Shown here piece after piece: positions 1 to 8,850 of a DNA stretch of 64,000 nucleotides. The position numbers were made by a program, and so were the translations under genes. This stretch comes from Pseudomonadota bacterium (GTDB lineage: Bacteria > Pseudomonadota > Alphaproteobacteria > Sphingomonadales > Sphingomonadaceae), in assembly GCA_023400405.1 (NCBI GenBank), contig JAEXFD010000023.1:1-64000 (forward strand), read 5' to 3'. Position 1 is the first letter of the stretch, and each line of letters opens with the position of its first letter. The notes beneath the pieces are model-generated. The model ran no database searches, was not told the origin of the DNA, and saw nothing but the letters and a program-made list of their open reading frames with translations.

Positions 1-422
1 TCCCCACAAAAAAGCAGGAAGACCCTGGAACGACTTATGCTTACCGAGCACCTTGCACCTAGAAGCTGCAAGACCCGGAGCCGCCGCCCACATGTCCCTT
101 CATCAAAATCACTATGTCAAAGAGCGAGCAATCCGAAGGCCGGGGCTTTCGGTTTCGACATCTCGACAGTGCGCGAGCACTGTTGAATGTAGAGATTTGC
201 TCTGGCCGTTCGGCCACCCGGCGAAGAAGCGATACCTCGTCGCCGGGAGGGCGCCATCTATGACCCGAATCGCTAGCCGTCAACCCCGTTATCGAAGAAA
301 ATGAAGATTGTCGGACTTTCGCGCATTGCTCGCCAAACCGCGCACGCAACGCTCCTCTCGGGGCGAGCGGGGACCAGGCGATGGGATCGGGCCGTGGGCC
401 CGCGCCCATCGCGTGTCGTCAA
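1..422. other. Stretch with no recognisable gene
   Basis: The first 422 bases look less GC-rich than what follows. The open frames on either strand give Arg/Pro/Ser-rich translations with no family resemblance, no good ribosome binding site and no domain motif. A short minus-strand frame ending near 59 would end in a Gly/Ser/Cys tail, but nothing supports it. I read this as non-coding sequence, possibly the downstream region of a gene outside the window. Confidence 0.5.
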
Positions 423-842
423 TCAGGTCGCAAAAAGCTGGCCGATGTCGCGAAATGCCTTGAACTCGAGCGCATTGCCGGCCGGATCGAGCAGGAACAT
501 CGTCGCCTGCTCGCCCGGCTTGCCCTGGAAGCGAATGTGCGGCTCGATCACGAAGTCGGTACCCGCCGCGTGCAGCCGCTCGGCCAGGGCGTGCCATTCG
601 TCCCAATCGAGCACCAGCCCGAAATGGGGCACCGGCACGGCATCGCCGTCGACCGCGTTGCGCGCGCGCACGCCCGCCCCTTCGCTCTTGTGGACGACGA
701 GCTGGTGGCCGCGGAAATCGAAATCGATCCAATGGCCCGGATCCTCGCGCCCCTGCGGGCATTGCATCACGCCCCCATAGAAGCCTCGCGCCGCTTCGAG
801 ATCGTCGACGGGGATGGCGAGGTGGAAGAGCGGAGCGGGCAT
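423..842 (-). CDS. VOC-superfamily (glyoxalase/bleomycin-resistance fold) protein
   Basis: A 139-residue protein with the paired beta-alpha-beta-beta-beta modules of the vicinal oxygen chelate fold. The N-terminal strand HLAIPVDDL and the C-terminal LLDPAGNALEFKAF are typical of the family. His near residue 7, the central PHFGLVLD and Glu in ALEFKAF are likely metal-ligand positions. Relatives act as small dioxygenases, isomerases or binding proteins in the cytoplasm, and the substrate cannot be read from sequence. The gene stands alone and is divergent from the uxaA-like gene with 100 bp between them. It is of usual length for a single-domain VOC protein and shows no sign of damage. Confidence 0.85.
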   Translation of the reverse strand: MPAPLFHLAIPVDDLEAARGFYGGVMQCPQGREDPGHWIDFDFRGHQLVVHKSEGAGVRARNAVDGDAVPVPHFGLVLDWDEWHALAERLHAAGTDFVIEPHIRFQGKPGEQATMFLLDPAGNALEFKAFRDIGQLFAT

Positions 843-898
843 GCCCCCAAGATAGCGCGGCCGCCGCGACGCGAAAAGCGCGGTCGCGCGAGCCGCTG

Positions 899-912
899 GG
901 AAACCGGTTTCC
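899..912. promoter_or_regulatory. Perfect 14-bp palindrome upstream of uxaA
   Basis: GGAAACCGGTTTCC is its own reverse complement and ends 30 bp before the uxaA start. The AACCGGTT core is the shape of many LacI/GalR-family operators that control sugar-acid genes. The regulator is not in this window, so the assignment is inference. Confidence 0.5.
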
Positions 913-942
913 TCACGGCATCCGGCTTTCTATATCGAAGCG

Positions 943-2397
943 ATGGATGCGCTGTTTCAGATCGATCCGCGCGACGGCGTCGCGACGGCGTTGCGCGATG
1001 TCGTTGCCGGCGAGCGCTCGCTCGGGGTCATCGTCGGTCAGGCCGTCGCGAAGGGGCATAAGGTTGCTTTGAAGCCGATCGCCGCAGGGGAAGCGGTGCT
1101 CAAATTCGGCTTTCCGATCGGCCGCGCCACGCGCGCGATCGCGCCGGGAGAGCATGTCCACGTCTACAACCTCGCGACCGCGCTCGAAACGAGCGGCCGC
1201 TACGCCTACCGCCCTGCCCCCGCCGCGCCGGCGACGGCGCCCCTAGGCCATTTCCTCGGCTATCGCCGCGGCGATGGCCGCGTCGGCACGCGCAACGAAA
1301 TCTGGGTGATCCCGACGGTCGGCTGCGTCGCTCGCACCGCGCAGAAGATCGCCGATCGCGCGGCGCGAGAGTTCGCCGGCCAGGTCGACGGCATCCATGC
1401 CTTTGCGCATCCGTTCGGCTGCTCGCAACTCGGAGACGATCTGGACGGCACTCGCGCGATCCTTGCCGCCCTGGCGAGCCACCCCAATGCCGGCGGGGTG
1501 CTCATCGTCGGCCTGGGCTGCGAATCGAACCAGGCCAGCCGGATGCTCGAAGGCGTCGCCCACGCCAATCTGCGCGTGCTGGGTGCCCAGCAGGCCCGGG
1601 ACGAGGTCGAGGAGGGAGTCGCATTGATCGCCGCGCTGATTGACGGTGCGAAGGCTGAGCGAACACCGCAACCGCTGGCCTCGCTCGTGCTCGGCGTCAA
1701 ATGCGGCGGGTCGGATGGCTTTTCGGGCCTCACCGCCAATCCGCTGGTCGGCCGGATGAGCGATGCGGTCACGGCGGCCGGCGGCACCGCGATCCTCACC
1801 GAAATCCCGGAGATCTTCGGCGCCGAGCAATTGCTGATGGAACGCGCGGGCGATGCGGCGGTGTTCGATGGCCTCGTCGCGCTGGTCAACGGCTTCAAGG
1901 CCTATTTCACGCGCCACGGCGAGCCGGTGTCGGAGAACCCCTCTCCCGGCAACATCGCCGGCGGCATCACGACGCTCGAGGAAAAGTCGCTGGGCGCGGT
2001 GCAGAAGGCGGGACACGCAATCGTTACCGACGTGATCGGCTACGGCGCGCGCGTACGACGTTCGGGACTGACCCTGCTCGAAGCGCCGGGCAACGATGCG
2101 GTCTCCTCGACCGCGCTCGCTGCGGCCGGGGCGACGGCGATCCTGTTCACCACCGGCCGCGGCACGCCGCTCGGCTTTCCGGTGCCGACGATCAAGATCG
2201 CCTCGAACAGCGATCTCGCCGCGCGCAAGCCGGGCTGGATCGATTTCGATGCGGGAAGCGTGCTGCAAGACGGGATGGATGCCGCCGCAGACGATCTGCT
2301 CGCGACCATCCTGGCGATCGCATCGGGCCGTGAGACTGCGGCCGAACGCAATGGCGAGCGCGAAATTGCGATCTGGAAGCGCGGCGTGACACTCTAG
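943..2397 (+). CDS. uxaA: Altronate dehydratase (UxaA family)
   Basis: A 484-residue protein, close to the usual length of full UxaA. Residues 1-85 form the small SAF domain (ending around GEHVHVYNLA) and residues 110-480 the catalytic UxaA domain, with the signature CGGSDGFSGLTANP near residue 253. The family dehydrates D-altronate to 2-keto-3-deoxygluconate in uronate catabolism in the cytoplasm. Related galactarate dehydratases share the fold, so the exact sugar acid is not certain. No uxaB, uxaC or kdgK lies beside it. A perfect palindrome ends 30 bp upstream of the ATG and suggests sugar-acid induction. The beta-helix and gluconate genes 10 kb away could feed related pathways, but that link is inference. 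Confidence 0.85.
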   Translation: MDALFQIDPRDGVATALRDVVAGERSLGVIVGQAVAKGHKVALKPIAAGEAVLKFGFPIGRATRAIAPGEHVHVYNLATALETSGRYAYRPAPAAPATAPLGHFLGYRRGDGRVGTRNEIWVIPTVGCVARTAQKIADRAAREFAGQVDGIHAFAHPFGCSQLGDDLDGTRAILAALASHPNAGGVLIVGLGCESNQASRMLEGVAHANLRVLGAQQARDEVEEGVALIAALIDGAKAERTPQPLASLVLGVKCGGSDGFSGLTANPLVGRMSDAVTAAGGTAILTEIPEIFGAEQLLMERAGDAAVFDGLVALVNGFKAYFTRHGEPVSENPSPGNIAGGITTLEEKSLGAVQKAGHAIVTDVIGYGARVRRSGLTLLEAPGNDAVSSTALAAAGATAILFTTGRGTPLGFPVPTIKIASNSDLAARKPGWIDFDAGSVLQDGMDAAADDLLATILAIASGRETAAERNGEREIAIWKRGVTL

Positions 2398-2459
2398 CCC
2401 GTTGCCGAGCCATCCTAGACTTGGTGCCGTGCCCCGCGCGAACGGAGCACATATCTCGG

Positions 2460-2936
2460 CTAGTTCACCGTTTCGCCAGGATCGGTGCCCCAGATATGGG
2501 GCTGTTCGACATAGCCGCCGCGGCCGTGCACGTCGAACCAGCACCAGCTGCCGTCGCACCGGCTGATCCGCCCGACCACGCCGGGGGCTGCGCGCCAGTT
2601 CACGCGCCCGCCCGGCCCCGGCGACGCGCGCATCTCGATCGGCGTGCCGACCACCATCGCGGTGCGCCGTTCGTCGAGCAGGTTGGCGAGCATCCAGCCC
2701 TGGGTCCCGTCCGGGTCCTGGACCTTGCGCCACTCGCCATAGACGTCGACCACCTTCAGCGGCAGTTCCTTGCGCTGATAGAGCCAGCTCGACGGATAGT
2801 TGCGCCCGGGTCCCGTGCGCATCCGCGCCTGGTTGGCCTTGATCGATACGAAATAGGGCGCCTTGCGCTGGGCAAGCACCGGGGCAGCGAGACCGAGCAC
2901 GGCGATGCCAAGCACCAGGCGTCCGAAAATACGCAT
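2460..2936 (-). CDS. Secreted SH3-domain protein
   Basis: I chose the ATG that opens MRIFGRLVLG because AGGGG lies 5-9 bases upstream and it gives a clean signal peptide ending at VLAQ. The 158-residue product has two bacterial SH3-like segments: the first around QARMRTGPGRNYP with GWMLANLL, the second around IEMRASPGPGGRVNW with GGYVEQPHIWG. Such proteins are exported and usually bind cell-wall material or act as accessory envelope factors. The gene is divergent from the 2-hydroxyacid dehydrogenase, and the two share under 100 bp. A frame extends upstream of the chosen start but lacks a signal peptide. Confidence 0.8.
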   Translation of the reverse strand: MRIFGRLVLGIAVLGLAAPVLAQRKAPYFVSIKANQARMRTGPGRNYPSSWLYQRKELPLKVVDVYGEWRKVQDPDGTQGWMLANLLDERRTAMVVGTPIEMRASPGPGGRVNWRAAPGVVGRISRCDGSWCWFDVHGRGGYVEQPHIWGTDPGETVN

Positions 2937-3031
2937 GCAATCCCCTAGCCAACCGATTGCGACCTTTACGCCCGAGGCGCTCGCGGCTTCAACCGTTGAC
3001 TGATGCCCCGGCTGCCGCCAATCCGCTCGCA

Positions 3032-4030
3032 ATGGCACATGGCCCGCGCCCTTCCCGCCCCCGGGTGATCGTCACCCGCGCACTGCCCGAAAGCGTCGAG
3101 GCGCGCATGGCCGAGCTGTTTGAAGTCGAGACCAACGCCGGCGACGCGCCGATGGGCGCCACCGCGCTTGCCGCGGCGATGGCGGATTGCGACGTTCTGG
3201 TCCCCACCGTCACCGATACGATCGACACGTCGCTGATCGAGTCGGCGCCGGCGCGGCTGCGGATGATCGCCAATTACGGCAATGGCGTCGGCCATATCGA
3301 CCTCAAGGCGGCGCGCGAGCGGGGCATCACCGTCACCAACACGCCCGGCGTGCTGACCGAAGACACCGCCGACATGGCGATGGCGCTGATCCTGGCCGCC
3401 CCGCGCCGGCTGGTCGAGGGCGACAAGCTGGTGCGCTCCGGCGGCTGGACCGGCTGGGCGCCGACCTCGATGCGCGGCCACCGCATCGGCGGCAAGAAGC
3501 TCGGCATCCTCGGCATGGGCCGGATCGGCCAGGCGGTGGCGATGCGCGCGCGCGCCTTCGGGCTCCAAATCCATTATCACAACCGCCATCGCCTGCCCGA
3601 AGTGCCCGAGGCACAGCTCGGCGCGACCTGGCATGCCGATCTCGATGCGATGCTCGCCGCAGTCGACATCCTGACCATCCACACGCCGCACACCGAGTCG
3701 ACCACGGGCCTGATCGATGCCCGCCGTCTCGACCTGCTCGGCCCGCGAGGCTGGCTGATCAACACCGCGCGCGGTGCGATCGTCGATCCCGAGGCACTGC
3801 TCGCGGCGCTCGAGCAGGGCCGGATCGCTGGGGCCGGGCTCGACGTCTATGTCGACGAGCCGGCGGTCGATCCGCGGCTCATCGCGCTCGACAATGTCGT
3901 GCTGCTCCCGCACCTCGCCTCGGCGACCTTCGAGGGACGCGAGGCGATGGGGATCAAGGTGATCGCCAATATCCGCGCCTGGGTCGATGGGCACCGCCCG
4001 CCCGACCAGGTGCTCGACGGCTGGATCTAG
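3032..4030 (+). CDS. D-2-hydroxyacid dehydrogenase (glyoxylate/hydroxypyruvate reductase type)
   Basis: The 332-residue protein has the D-isomer-specific 2-hydroxyacid dehydrogenase layout. A catalytic half opens at VIVTRALP. The NAD(P) loop GMGRIGQAV lies near residue 160. The catalytic triad is Arg in NTARGAIVD (about 247), Glu in YVDEPAV (about 276) and His in LLPHLASAT (about 294). The N-terminal YGNGVGHIDL and NTPGVLTEDTADMAMAL are close to GyaR-type glyoxylate reductases. Likely role: reduction of glyoxylate or hydroxypyruvate. The start is uncertain. A TTG at 2999 would add 11 residues, and neither start has a strong ribosome binding site. Its stop codon overlaps that of the next gene on the other strand within CTAG. 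Confidence 0.85.
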   Translation: MAHGPRPSRPRVIVTRALPESVEARMAELFEVETNAGDAPMGATALAAAMADCDVLVPTVTDTIDTSLIESAPARLRMIANYGNGVGHIDLKAARERGITVTNTPGVLTEDTADMAMALILAAPRRLVEGDKLVRSGGWTGWAPTSMRGHRIGGKKLGILGMGRIGQAVAMRARAFGLQIHYHNRHRLPEVPEAQLGATWHADLDAMLAAVDILTIHTPHTESTTGLIDARRLDLLGPRGWLINTARGAIVDPEALLAALEQGRIAGAGLDVYVDEPAVDPRLIALDNVVLLPHLASATFEGREAMGIKVIANIRAWVDGHRPPDQVLDGWI

Positions 4031-4545
4031 GAGTCGTTTTCCGGTTCGCGGCTTGGGCGGCGCGGCACGAAGCTCAGCCGCCCGTCGCGCTCGATCCGCA
4101 CCTCGCCGGCCTCGTCGAGCGAAGCCAGCCCCTTCTCTCGCGCATCTTCTTCGAGGTCGTGCAGGGTGAGGTGTTCGGCGCGCATCGCCCGCCAATCGAT
4201 CATGCCGTCACGCATCAGCGTGCGGTTGCTGCCCTTGACCAGGAAGCCGAAGCGCCGCGAATGCATCGCGCCCAAGGAAAGCAGCCAGTGGAGCGCCACC
4301 AGCGCCGCCATCGCGCCGATCGCCGGCAGCACCGGCGTCCCGCCAACGATCGCGCGCGCCGCGATCGAGCCGAGCACGACCGCGATCACCACGTCGAACG
4401 GCGTGTTGCGCCCCAGGAAGCGCTTCTTGCCCATCCGGATGATCGCGAGCGCCGCGACATAGACGATCGCCGCACGCGCAATTGCATCCCAGACATCGAT
4501 CGTGCCGCTGCCCAGCAGATTGGCGCTCGCGAGCCACGCCGTCAT
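4027..4545 (-). CDS. DUF421/YetF-family membrane protein
   Basis: A 172-residue protein. Its N-terminal half has about three transmembrane helices, with the family stretch GKKRFLGRNTPFD and VLGSIAARAIVG. A cytoplasmic tail follows, carrying SNRTLMRDGMIDWRAM and LHDLEEDAREKG, as in YetF/YcaP relatives. The function of the family is not established. It follows the flavin oxidoreductase gene by 8 bp on the same strand and so is probably co-transcribed with it. Its stop overlaps that of the convergent dehydrogenase gene. Confidence 0.82.
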   Translation of the reverse strand: MTAWLASANLLGSGTIDVWDAIARAAIVYVAALAIIRMGKKRFLGRNTPFDVVIAVVLGSIAARAIVGGTPVLPAIGAMAALVALHWLLSLGAMHSRRFGFLVKGSNRTLMRDGMIDWRAMRAEHLTLHDLEEDAREKGLASLDEAGEVRIERDGRLSFVPRRPSREPENDS

Positions 4546-4553
4546 CGCGCGGA

Positions 4554-5957
4554 TCAGTCTCCGGTTAGGATGCGGTCCACCAGCTGCTTCACCGTTGGCA
4601 CGAACCCGTTCGAATAGAAGGGATCGCGCTTGAAGTTGTATGCGGCGTGGCCGGCGAACATCAGGTTGCGGTCGGTATCGCCGCCATGGGCGATGTCCTG
4701 CAGCGTCTTCTGGATGCAGAAGCTGCGGGGATCGGCGAGCCGGCCGGTCGAGTTGGTCTCGGTGTCGGCCCAGGACGAGAAGGCGCACTGGCTGAGGCAG
4801 CCCATGCAATCGGCCTGGTCCTTGCGGATCACCGCCTGTTCCTCGGGCGTGACGAACACCAGCGTGTTGTCCGGCGTCTTGAGCGCGGTGGTGAAGCCTT
4901 CGCCGAACCACTGGCGGGCGCGCAGCAGGTCGTTGCGCGTCACCCAGAAATTCTTGCCCTTCACACCGACGTCGAGCTGGAAGGTGTGGTCGCCCGCCGC
5001 CTCGGTCGAATAGGGAATCTGGCGCTCGCTGCGCGCCTCAAGATTGCGCAGGAACGGATTGCGTACCGCCGAAGAATAGAAGCCGGTCGGCGAGAAGCGG
5101 TGGAGAAGCACGTCGCCTTCGTTGATGTCGAGCAGCTTGGCCTTCCAGCCTTCGGGGATCGGGCTTTCCTTGGTCAGCAGCGGCCGCGTGCCGAACTGGA
5201 AGGCGATCGCACCAAGCTCGGGATTGTCGATCCAGTCGCTCCAATCGCGCAGGTACCAGACGCCGCCGGCCATCACGATCGGCACCTGGTCGGAAATGCC
5301 GCCCTCGCGCATCGTATCGCGCAACGCCTTGACGCGCGGATAGGGATCCTGCGGCTGGAGCGGGTCCTCGGCATTGCTCAGGCCGTTGTGCCCGCCGGCG
5401 AGCCAGGGGTCCTCATAGACCACCGCCGCCAGCCATTCCTGCGCCTTGGAATAGGCCCGTTTCCACAGCGCGCGGAAAGCACGGCCCGAGCTCACGATCG
5501 GCAGGTAGTTGACGTTGTACGACGCCGCGATCTCGGACAGCTTGTAGGGCATCCCCGCACCGCAGGTGACGCCGGACACCATCCCCTTGGTGCGCTCAAG
5601 GACGCCATGCAGCACGCGCTGGGCACCGCCCATTTCCCACAACACGTTTATGTTGATCGCGCCCTTGCCGCCGGCGATCTCGAACGCCTTCTTGACCTGC
5701 TGCACGGCCCCTTCGATCGCATATTGGATCAGCTCTTCGTGCCGCTCGCGCCGGGTGAGCGCGCGATAGACCTGCGGGATGATCTTGCCCTCGGCATCAT
5801 AGCTGTCGGCGTTGACCGCCGAGACCGTGCCGATGCCGCCGGCCGCGGCCCAGGCGCCGGCGCTGGCATGATTGGTGGCGGCGACGCCCTTGCCTCCCTC
5901 GACCAGCGGCCAGACTTCGCGGCCGTTATAGGTAATGGGAGAAAGACCCTTGAACAC
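4554..5957 (-). CDS. NAD(P)H-dependent flavin oxidoreductase (nitronate monooxygenase family) with C-terminal cysteine cluster
   Basis: I start this at a GTG (reading MFKGLSPITY) with GGAGG just upstream, giving 467 residues. The protein follows the TIM-barrel FMN oxidoreductase pattern of the 2-nitropropane dioxygenase/FabK group. VEGGKGVAATNHASAG is at the N-terminus, GAININVLWEMGG near residue 125 and VIMAGGVWYLRDW in the phosphate-binding part. Past the barrel, residues 382-412 carry CMGCLSQC followed by a fourth Cys in RSFCIQKT. This spacing looks like an iron-sulfur or zinc site and is not part of the standard enzyme. The substrate is unknown. It is probably co-transcribed with the YetF-type gene 8 bp downstream, and a glycosyltransferase gene precedes it by 64 bp. 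Confidence 0.8.
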   Translation of the reverse strand: MFKGLSPITYNGREVWPLVEGGKGVAATNHASAGAWAAAGGIGTVSAVNADSYDAEGKIIPQVYRALTRRERHEELIQYAIEGAVQQVKKAFEIAGGKGAININVLWEMGGAQRVLHGVLERTKGMVSGVTCGAGMPYKLSEIAASYNVNYLPIVSSGRAFRALWKRAYSKAQEWLAAVVYEDPWLAGGHNGLSNAEDPLQPQDPYPRVKALRDTMREGGISDQVPIVMAGGVWYLRDWSDWIDNPELGAIAFQFGTRPLLTKESPIPEGWKAKLLDINEGDVLLHRFSPTGFYSSAVRNPFLRNLEARSERQIPYSTEAAGDHTFQLDVGVKGKNFWVTRNDLLRARQWFGEGFTTALKTPDNTLVFVTPEEQAVIRKDQADCMGCLSQCAFSSWADTETNSTGRLADPRSFCIQKTLQDIAHGGDTDRNLMFAGHAAYNFKRDPFYSNGFVPTVKQLVDRILTGD

Positions 5958-6021
5958 GATACCTCCAGAATAAATTCGCGCGACGCTAGCGGCAACGCTC
6001 GCAACATGCGAGCAACAATCG

Positions 6022-7155
6022 TTATTGCAGTGCGTCAGGCCGTCCCATCGCGGCGCCATACAGCCGGGCGTAGGCCGCGATCATCTGACCTTCGTCGAAC
6101 AACGCGCGGGCGCGCGCACGGTTCTCTTCGCCGACGAAGCGCCGCTCGTCGGGATGCTTGGCGAACATCTCGATCCGATCGCGCAGCAGCACCTCGCTGC
6201 GCTCGGGCGGCAGGAAATGCAGGTTGCGCGGGCCGACCATGTTGGCGATGTCGCCCACCTTGGGCGCGATCACCGGCAGCCCCGCCGCCATCGCCTCGAT
6301 CACCGAGACCGGCGCCTGCTCGCTCTTCGAGGAGAGTGCGAACACGTCGAACAAGCCCATATATTTGTGCGGCTCGGGGAGGAAGCCGGTGAGGATCACG
6401 TCGTCCTCCACGGCCATCGCCTCGGCAGCGTCGAGGATCGTCTGCCGCTCGGGGCCCTCGCCGACGATCACCAGCTTGAAGCGCGTGTTGAGCCCCGCCA
6501 CGGCGCGGACCAGCATCGGCAGGTCCTTGACCGGCCGCAGCCCCGCGACGCAGCCGATGACGAGCGTTCCGTCCTTCTTCTTCTGCAGCGCCGGGATCAG
6601 CTTGGGATCGGGCTTGCCGGCATAGAGCACGGTCGGCACGCCATTGGCGATCCGGACCAGCCGCTCGGCCGGCTGGCGCCAGTGCCTGAGCGCGATCCGC
6701 TCCAGCACTTCCGAAGGCACCACCAGCGCATTGGCCGCCGGCAGCGCGATCCGCCGATACATGTTGCGCACCGGATTGAGCCGCTCGGCCTCGTCGGCGT
6801 TGAAGCCGTCCTCGTGATGGATCACCGGCGGCAGCCCCTTGCCGAACACGCGCGCCGCCATCACCCCGTCGATCGCGCCCCAATTATAGGTGAGCACCAG
6901 ATCGAAGCGCCGCATGAAGCGGGCGATGTCCTCATAGCGCTTGACCGAGGGCCGGCCGGAAAGCGGCGGGGGATCCTGCGCAATCTCGTATTTGATCCCC
7001 TTGGCGATCATGTCCCGCGCGCCCAGCCGATCGGGCATCGCCGAGACGATGGTGTGCCGCGCCTTGTCGCCGAATGCGTTCATCAGCCGGACGGCGCGCG
7101 CTTCCTTGCCGCCAAGGTCGAAGGTCGAATGGAGATGGAGGATATGGACGGACAT
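6022..7155 (-). CDS. Glycosyltransferase family 4
   Basis: A 377-residue GT-B enzyme. The N-terminal Rossmann half has LHSTFDLGGKEARAVRLMNAF. The C-terminal half has IGCVAGLRPVKDLPMLVRAV and the E-x7-E nucleotide-sugar motif in SEQAPVSVIEAM near residue 275. GT4 enzymes transfer sugars from NDP-sugars with retention, usually at the inner face of the membrane during exopolysaccharide, glycolipid or LPS assembly. No other polysaccharide genes flank it, so the acceptor is unknown. The ATG start is well placed before the first beta-strand. It lies in a run of five minus-strand genes that may be partly co-transcribed. Confidence 0.88.
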   Translation of the reverse strand: MSVHILHLHSTFDLGGKEARAVRLMNAFGDKARHTIVSAMPDRLGARDMIAKGIKYEIAQDPPPLSGRPSVKRYEDIARFMRRFDLVLTYNWGAIDGVMAARVFGKGLPPVIHHEDGFNADEAERLNPVRNMYRRIALPAANALVVPSEVLERIALRHWRQPAERLVRIANGVPTVLYAGKPDPKLIPALQKKKDGTLVIGCVAGLRPVKDLPMLVRAVAGLNTRFKLVIVGEGPERQTILDAAEAMAVEDDVILTGFLPEPHKYMGLFDVFALSSKSEQAPVSVIEAMAAGLPVIAPKVGDIANMVGPRNLHFLPPERSEVLLRDRIEMFAKHPDERRFVGEENRARARALFDEGQMIAAYARLYGAAMGRPDALQ

Positions 7156-7206
7156 GGGAACCGTCCGATAGCGGCGTTGCGCCGCCGCGTCATCCGGAGT
7201 GTTGCG

Positions 7207-7242
7207 GACCCACCACCCGTCCCGGGGGCCGAGCGGTGGGTC
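7207..7242. terminator. Inverted repeat between the DUF3617 gene and the glycosyltransferase gene
   Basis: GACCCACC (7207-7214) pairs exactly with GGTGGGTC (7235-7242) around a GC-rich loop. It lies just past the DUF3617 stop on the minus strand. There is no T-run, so it could be a weak terminator or an RNA-stabilising hairpin. Confidence 0.4.
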
Positions 7243-7254
7243 GCGCCGATAGCG

Positions 7255-7830
7255 TCAGCTCACTTTGGGGGTGGCCGATCCGGCATCGCACTCGCCAATG
7301 CGCTTGCCGCTGATCTGGGTCTTGGTGGTGACCTTTCCGCCGCCGGTGGGACCGCCCGGCATCGCCGGCATGTCCATCGTCGCTTCGCTGGTCAGGTCGT
7401 AGCTGGTGCTCGAGAAACTGCCCTAGGTGGTCGCGCGCATCTCGCCGGCGGGCATGCCCGGGCCGTTCTTGCAGACCAGCGTGCCGTCCATCTTGCCGCC
7501 GCTCATCTCGAACTTCTCATAGCGGCAATTGTCCGCGGCCCCCAACATGTCCGTCGGCGGCTTGGCGGCCTGTTCGGGGGTGAGGCAGGTCTCGACCTTG
7601 TGGGTCTGCTTCTGCTGCTTCATCTGCGCGGCCATCGCCGGAGGCAGGCCGGGGCCTTCCATCGACAGCATCGTCACCGACGTTTCCCACTTGCCGGGCT
7701 GGAGCTTCACGGCGTTCTGCGCGGCGGCCTGGACTTCGCCGACCGACGCATTCTCGGCCTTGACGCTCGGCCCCGAATTGCAGCCCGCGAGCAGCGCGAT
7801 CGCCGGCGCGGCGAGCAACAGACGCTTCAT
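7255..7830 (-). pseudogene. DUF3617 lipoprotein gene interrupted by an amber codon
   Basis: Translation from the ATG at 7830 gives a lipoprotein signal peptide with lipobox LLAGC, then a DUF3617-type body: LQPGKWETSV at the start and VETCLTPEQAA in the middle. Codon 136 is TAG, at 7423-7425. Beyond it the same frame stays open for 55 codons, reads in family style (a Ser/Thr/Tyr strand, a Met/Pro-rich turn and the closing KRIGECDAG) and stops at TGA, 7255-7257. A single C-to-T change turning CAG into TAG would explain this. The shortened product would be 135 residues and lack the conserved C-terminal strand. A sequencing error or readthrough are alternatives. The function of DUF3617 proteins is unknown. 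Confidence 0.75.
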
Positions 7831-7959
7831 CCTCTTCTCCCTCTTGCAGCGAACGATCAAAGTCGTTCGGGCTGCGTAACGCTGAAGCGAGGACGAATGC
7901 TCCCGATTGATGCAGGTTTATTTAGGCTGTGCGGGGATTAACCTTCGGAGCCCGCAGAG

Positions 7960-8832
7960 TCAGGCGTCCGCCACCCGCACCAGCAGCCGCTCGATGCCGG
8001 CCACAGCTTCGGGCTCGTCGAGCGTGGGCGCGTGGCCCGTGCGGGGCACCGTCACCAGCGCGGCGCCGGCCACGCGCGCCACCATCTTCTCGGCCGTCGC
8101 TTCGCTCAGGATGTCGGATCGCTCGCCGCGCACGATCAGCAGCGGCCGGCCGGCCATCGCATCGATCGTCGGCCACATGTCGGGTCCGCTCTCGCCGCCC
8201 GGCACCCGGAACGGCTCGGCGATCTTCATGTCGTAATCGAGCACGATCCGGCCAGAGCTGTTCACCCGATAGAGCCGCTTGGCCATCGCCAGCCAGCCTT
8301 CGGTACCGAAATCGGGATAGACGTCGCCATTGCTCTCCGCGAGTGCGCGCGCGGCGTGCATCCAGGTGGGATACCAGACCGGCTTGCCGACATAAGTGCG
8401 AATGCGCGCCAGGCCCGACGCTTCGATCTCGGGGCCCACATCGTTGAGCACCACGCCGGCCAGCTTGTCGCGCTCGGTCGCGGCGAGCAGCATCGTCACG
8501 ATGCCGCCGAGCGACGTGCCGATCGCGACGAAGCGGTCGATCGCCAGTTCGGCGAGCAGCGCCTCCACATCCTGGAAATAGGTGAGCGGCACATAGGTCA
8601 TCGGATCCTTGGCGTAGCCGCTCTCGCCTCGCCCGCGGAATTCGACGCACAGCACCCGCCATTGCCCGGCCAGCCGCTCGGCCAGATTGGCATAGTCGCG
8701 CGCATTGCGGGTGAGCCCGGGGAAGCAGAGGATCGGCGGCTTGTCCGCCGGACCGGCATAATCGCGATAGTGGAGCCGGATTCCGTCCCGCGACCACCAA
8801 TATCCGTCCGAATAGTTGCGCCGCTCTGCCAT
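7960..8832 (-). CDS. Alpha/beta hydrolase
   Basis: The 290-residue protein has the alpha/beta-hydrolase fold. The oxyanion-hole segment is CFPGLTRNARDY, the nucleophile elbow GTSLGG (Ser near residue 101) and the likely catalytic His sits in PRTGHAPTLDEPE close to the C-terminus. The N-terminal WWSRDGIRLHYRDY is common in esterase and lyase-like members that act on small esters or C-C bonds. The substrate is not known. Only 18 bp separate its ATG from the selO ATG on the other strand, so both promoters must overlap coding sequence or give leaderless messages. Confidence 0.85.
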   Translation of the reverse strand: MAERRNYSDGYWWSRDGIRLHYRDYAGPADKPPILCFPGLTRNARDYANLAERLAGQWRVLCVEFRGRGESGYAKDPMTYVPLTYFQDVEALLAELAIDRFVAIGTSLGGIVTMLLAATERDKLAGVVLNDVGPEIEASGLARIRTYVGKPVWYPTWMHAARALAESNGDVYPDFGTEGWLAMAKRLYRVNSSGRIVLDYDMKIAEPFRVPGGESGPDMWPTIDAMAGRPLLIVRGERSDILSEATAEKMVARVAGAALVTVPRTGHAPTLDEPEAVAGIERLLVRVADA

Positions 8833-8850
8833 CGCTCCCCATATCGCCGC

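Noticed and set aside
1..422. Possible small gene or tRNA at the window start
   Set aside because: No cloverleaf can be drawn, and the available frames lack ribosome binding sites and protein-like composition.
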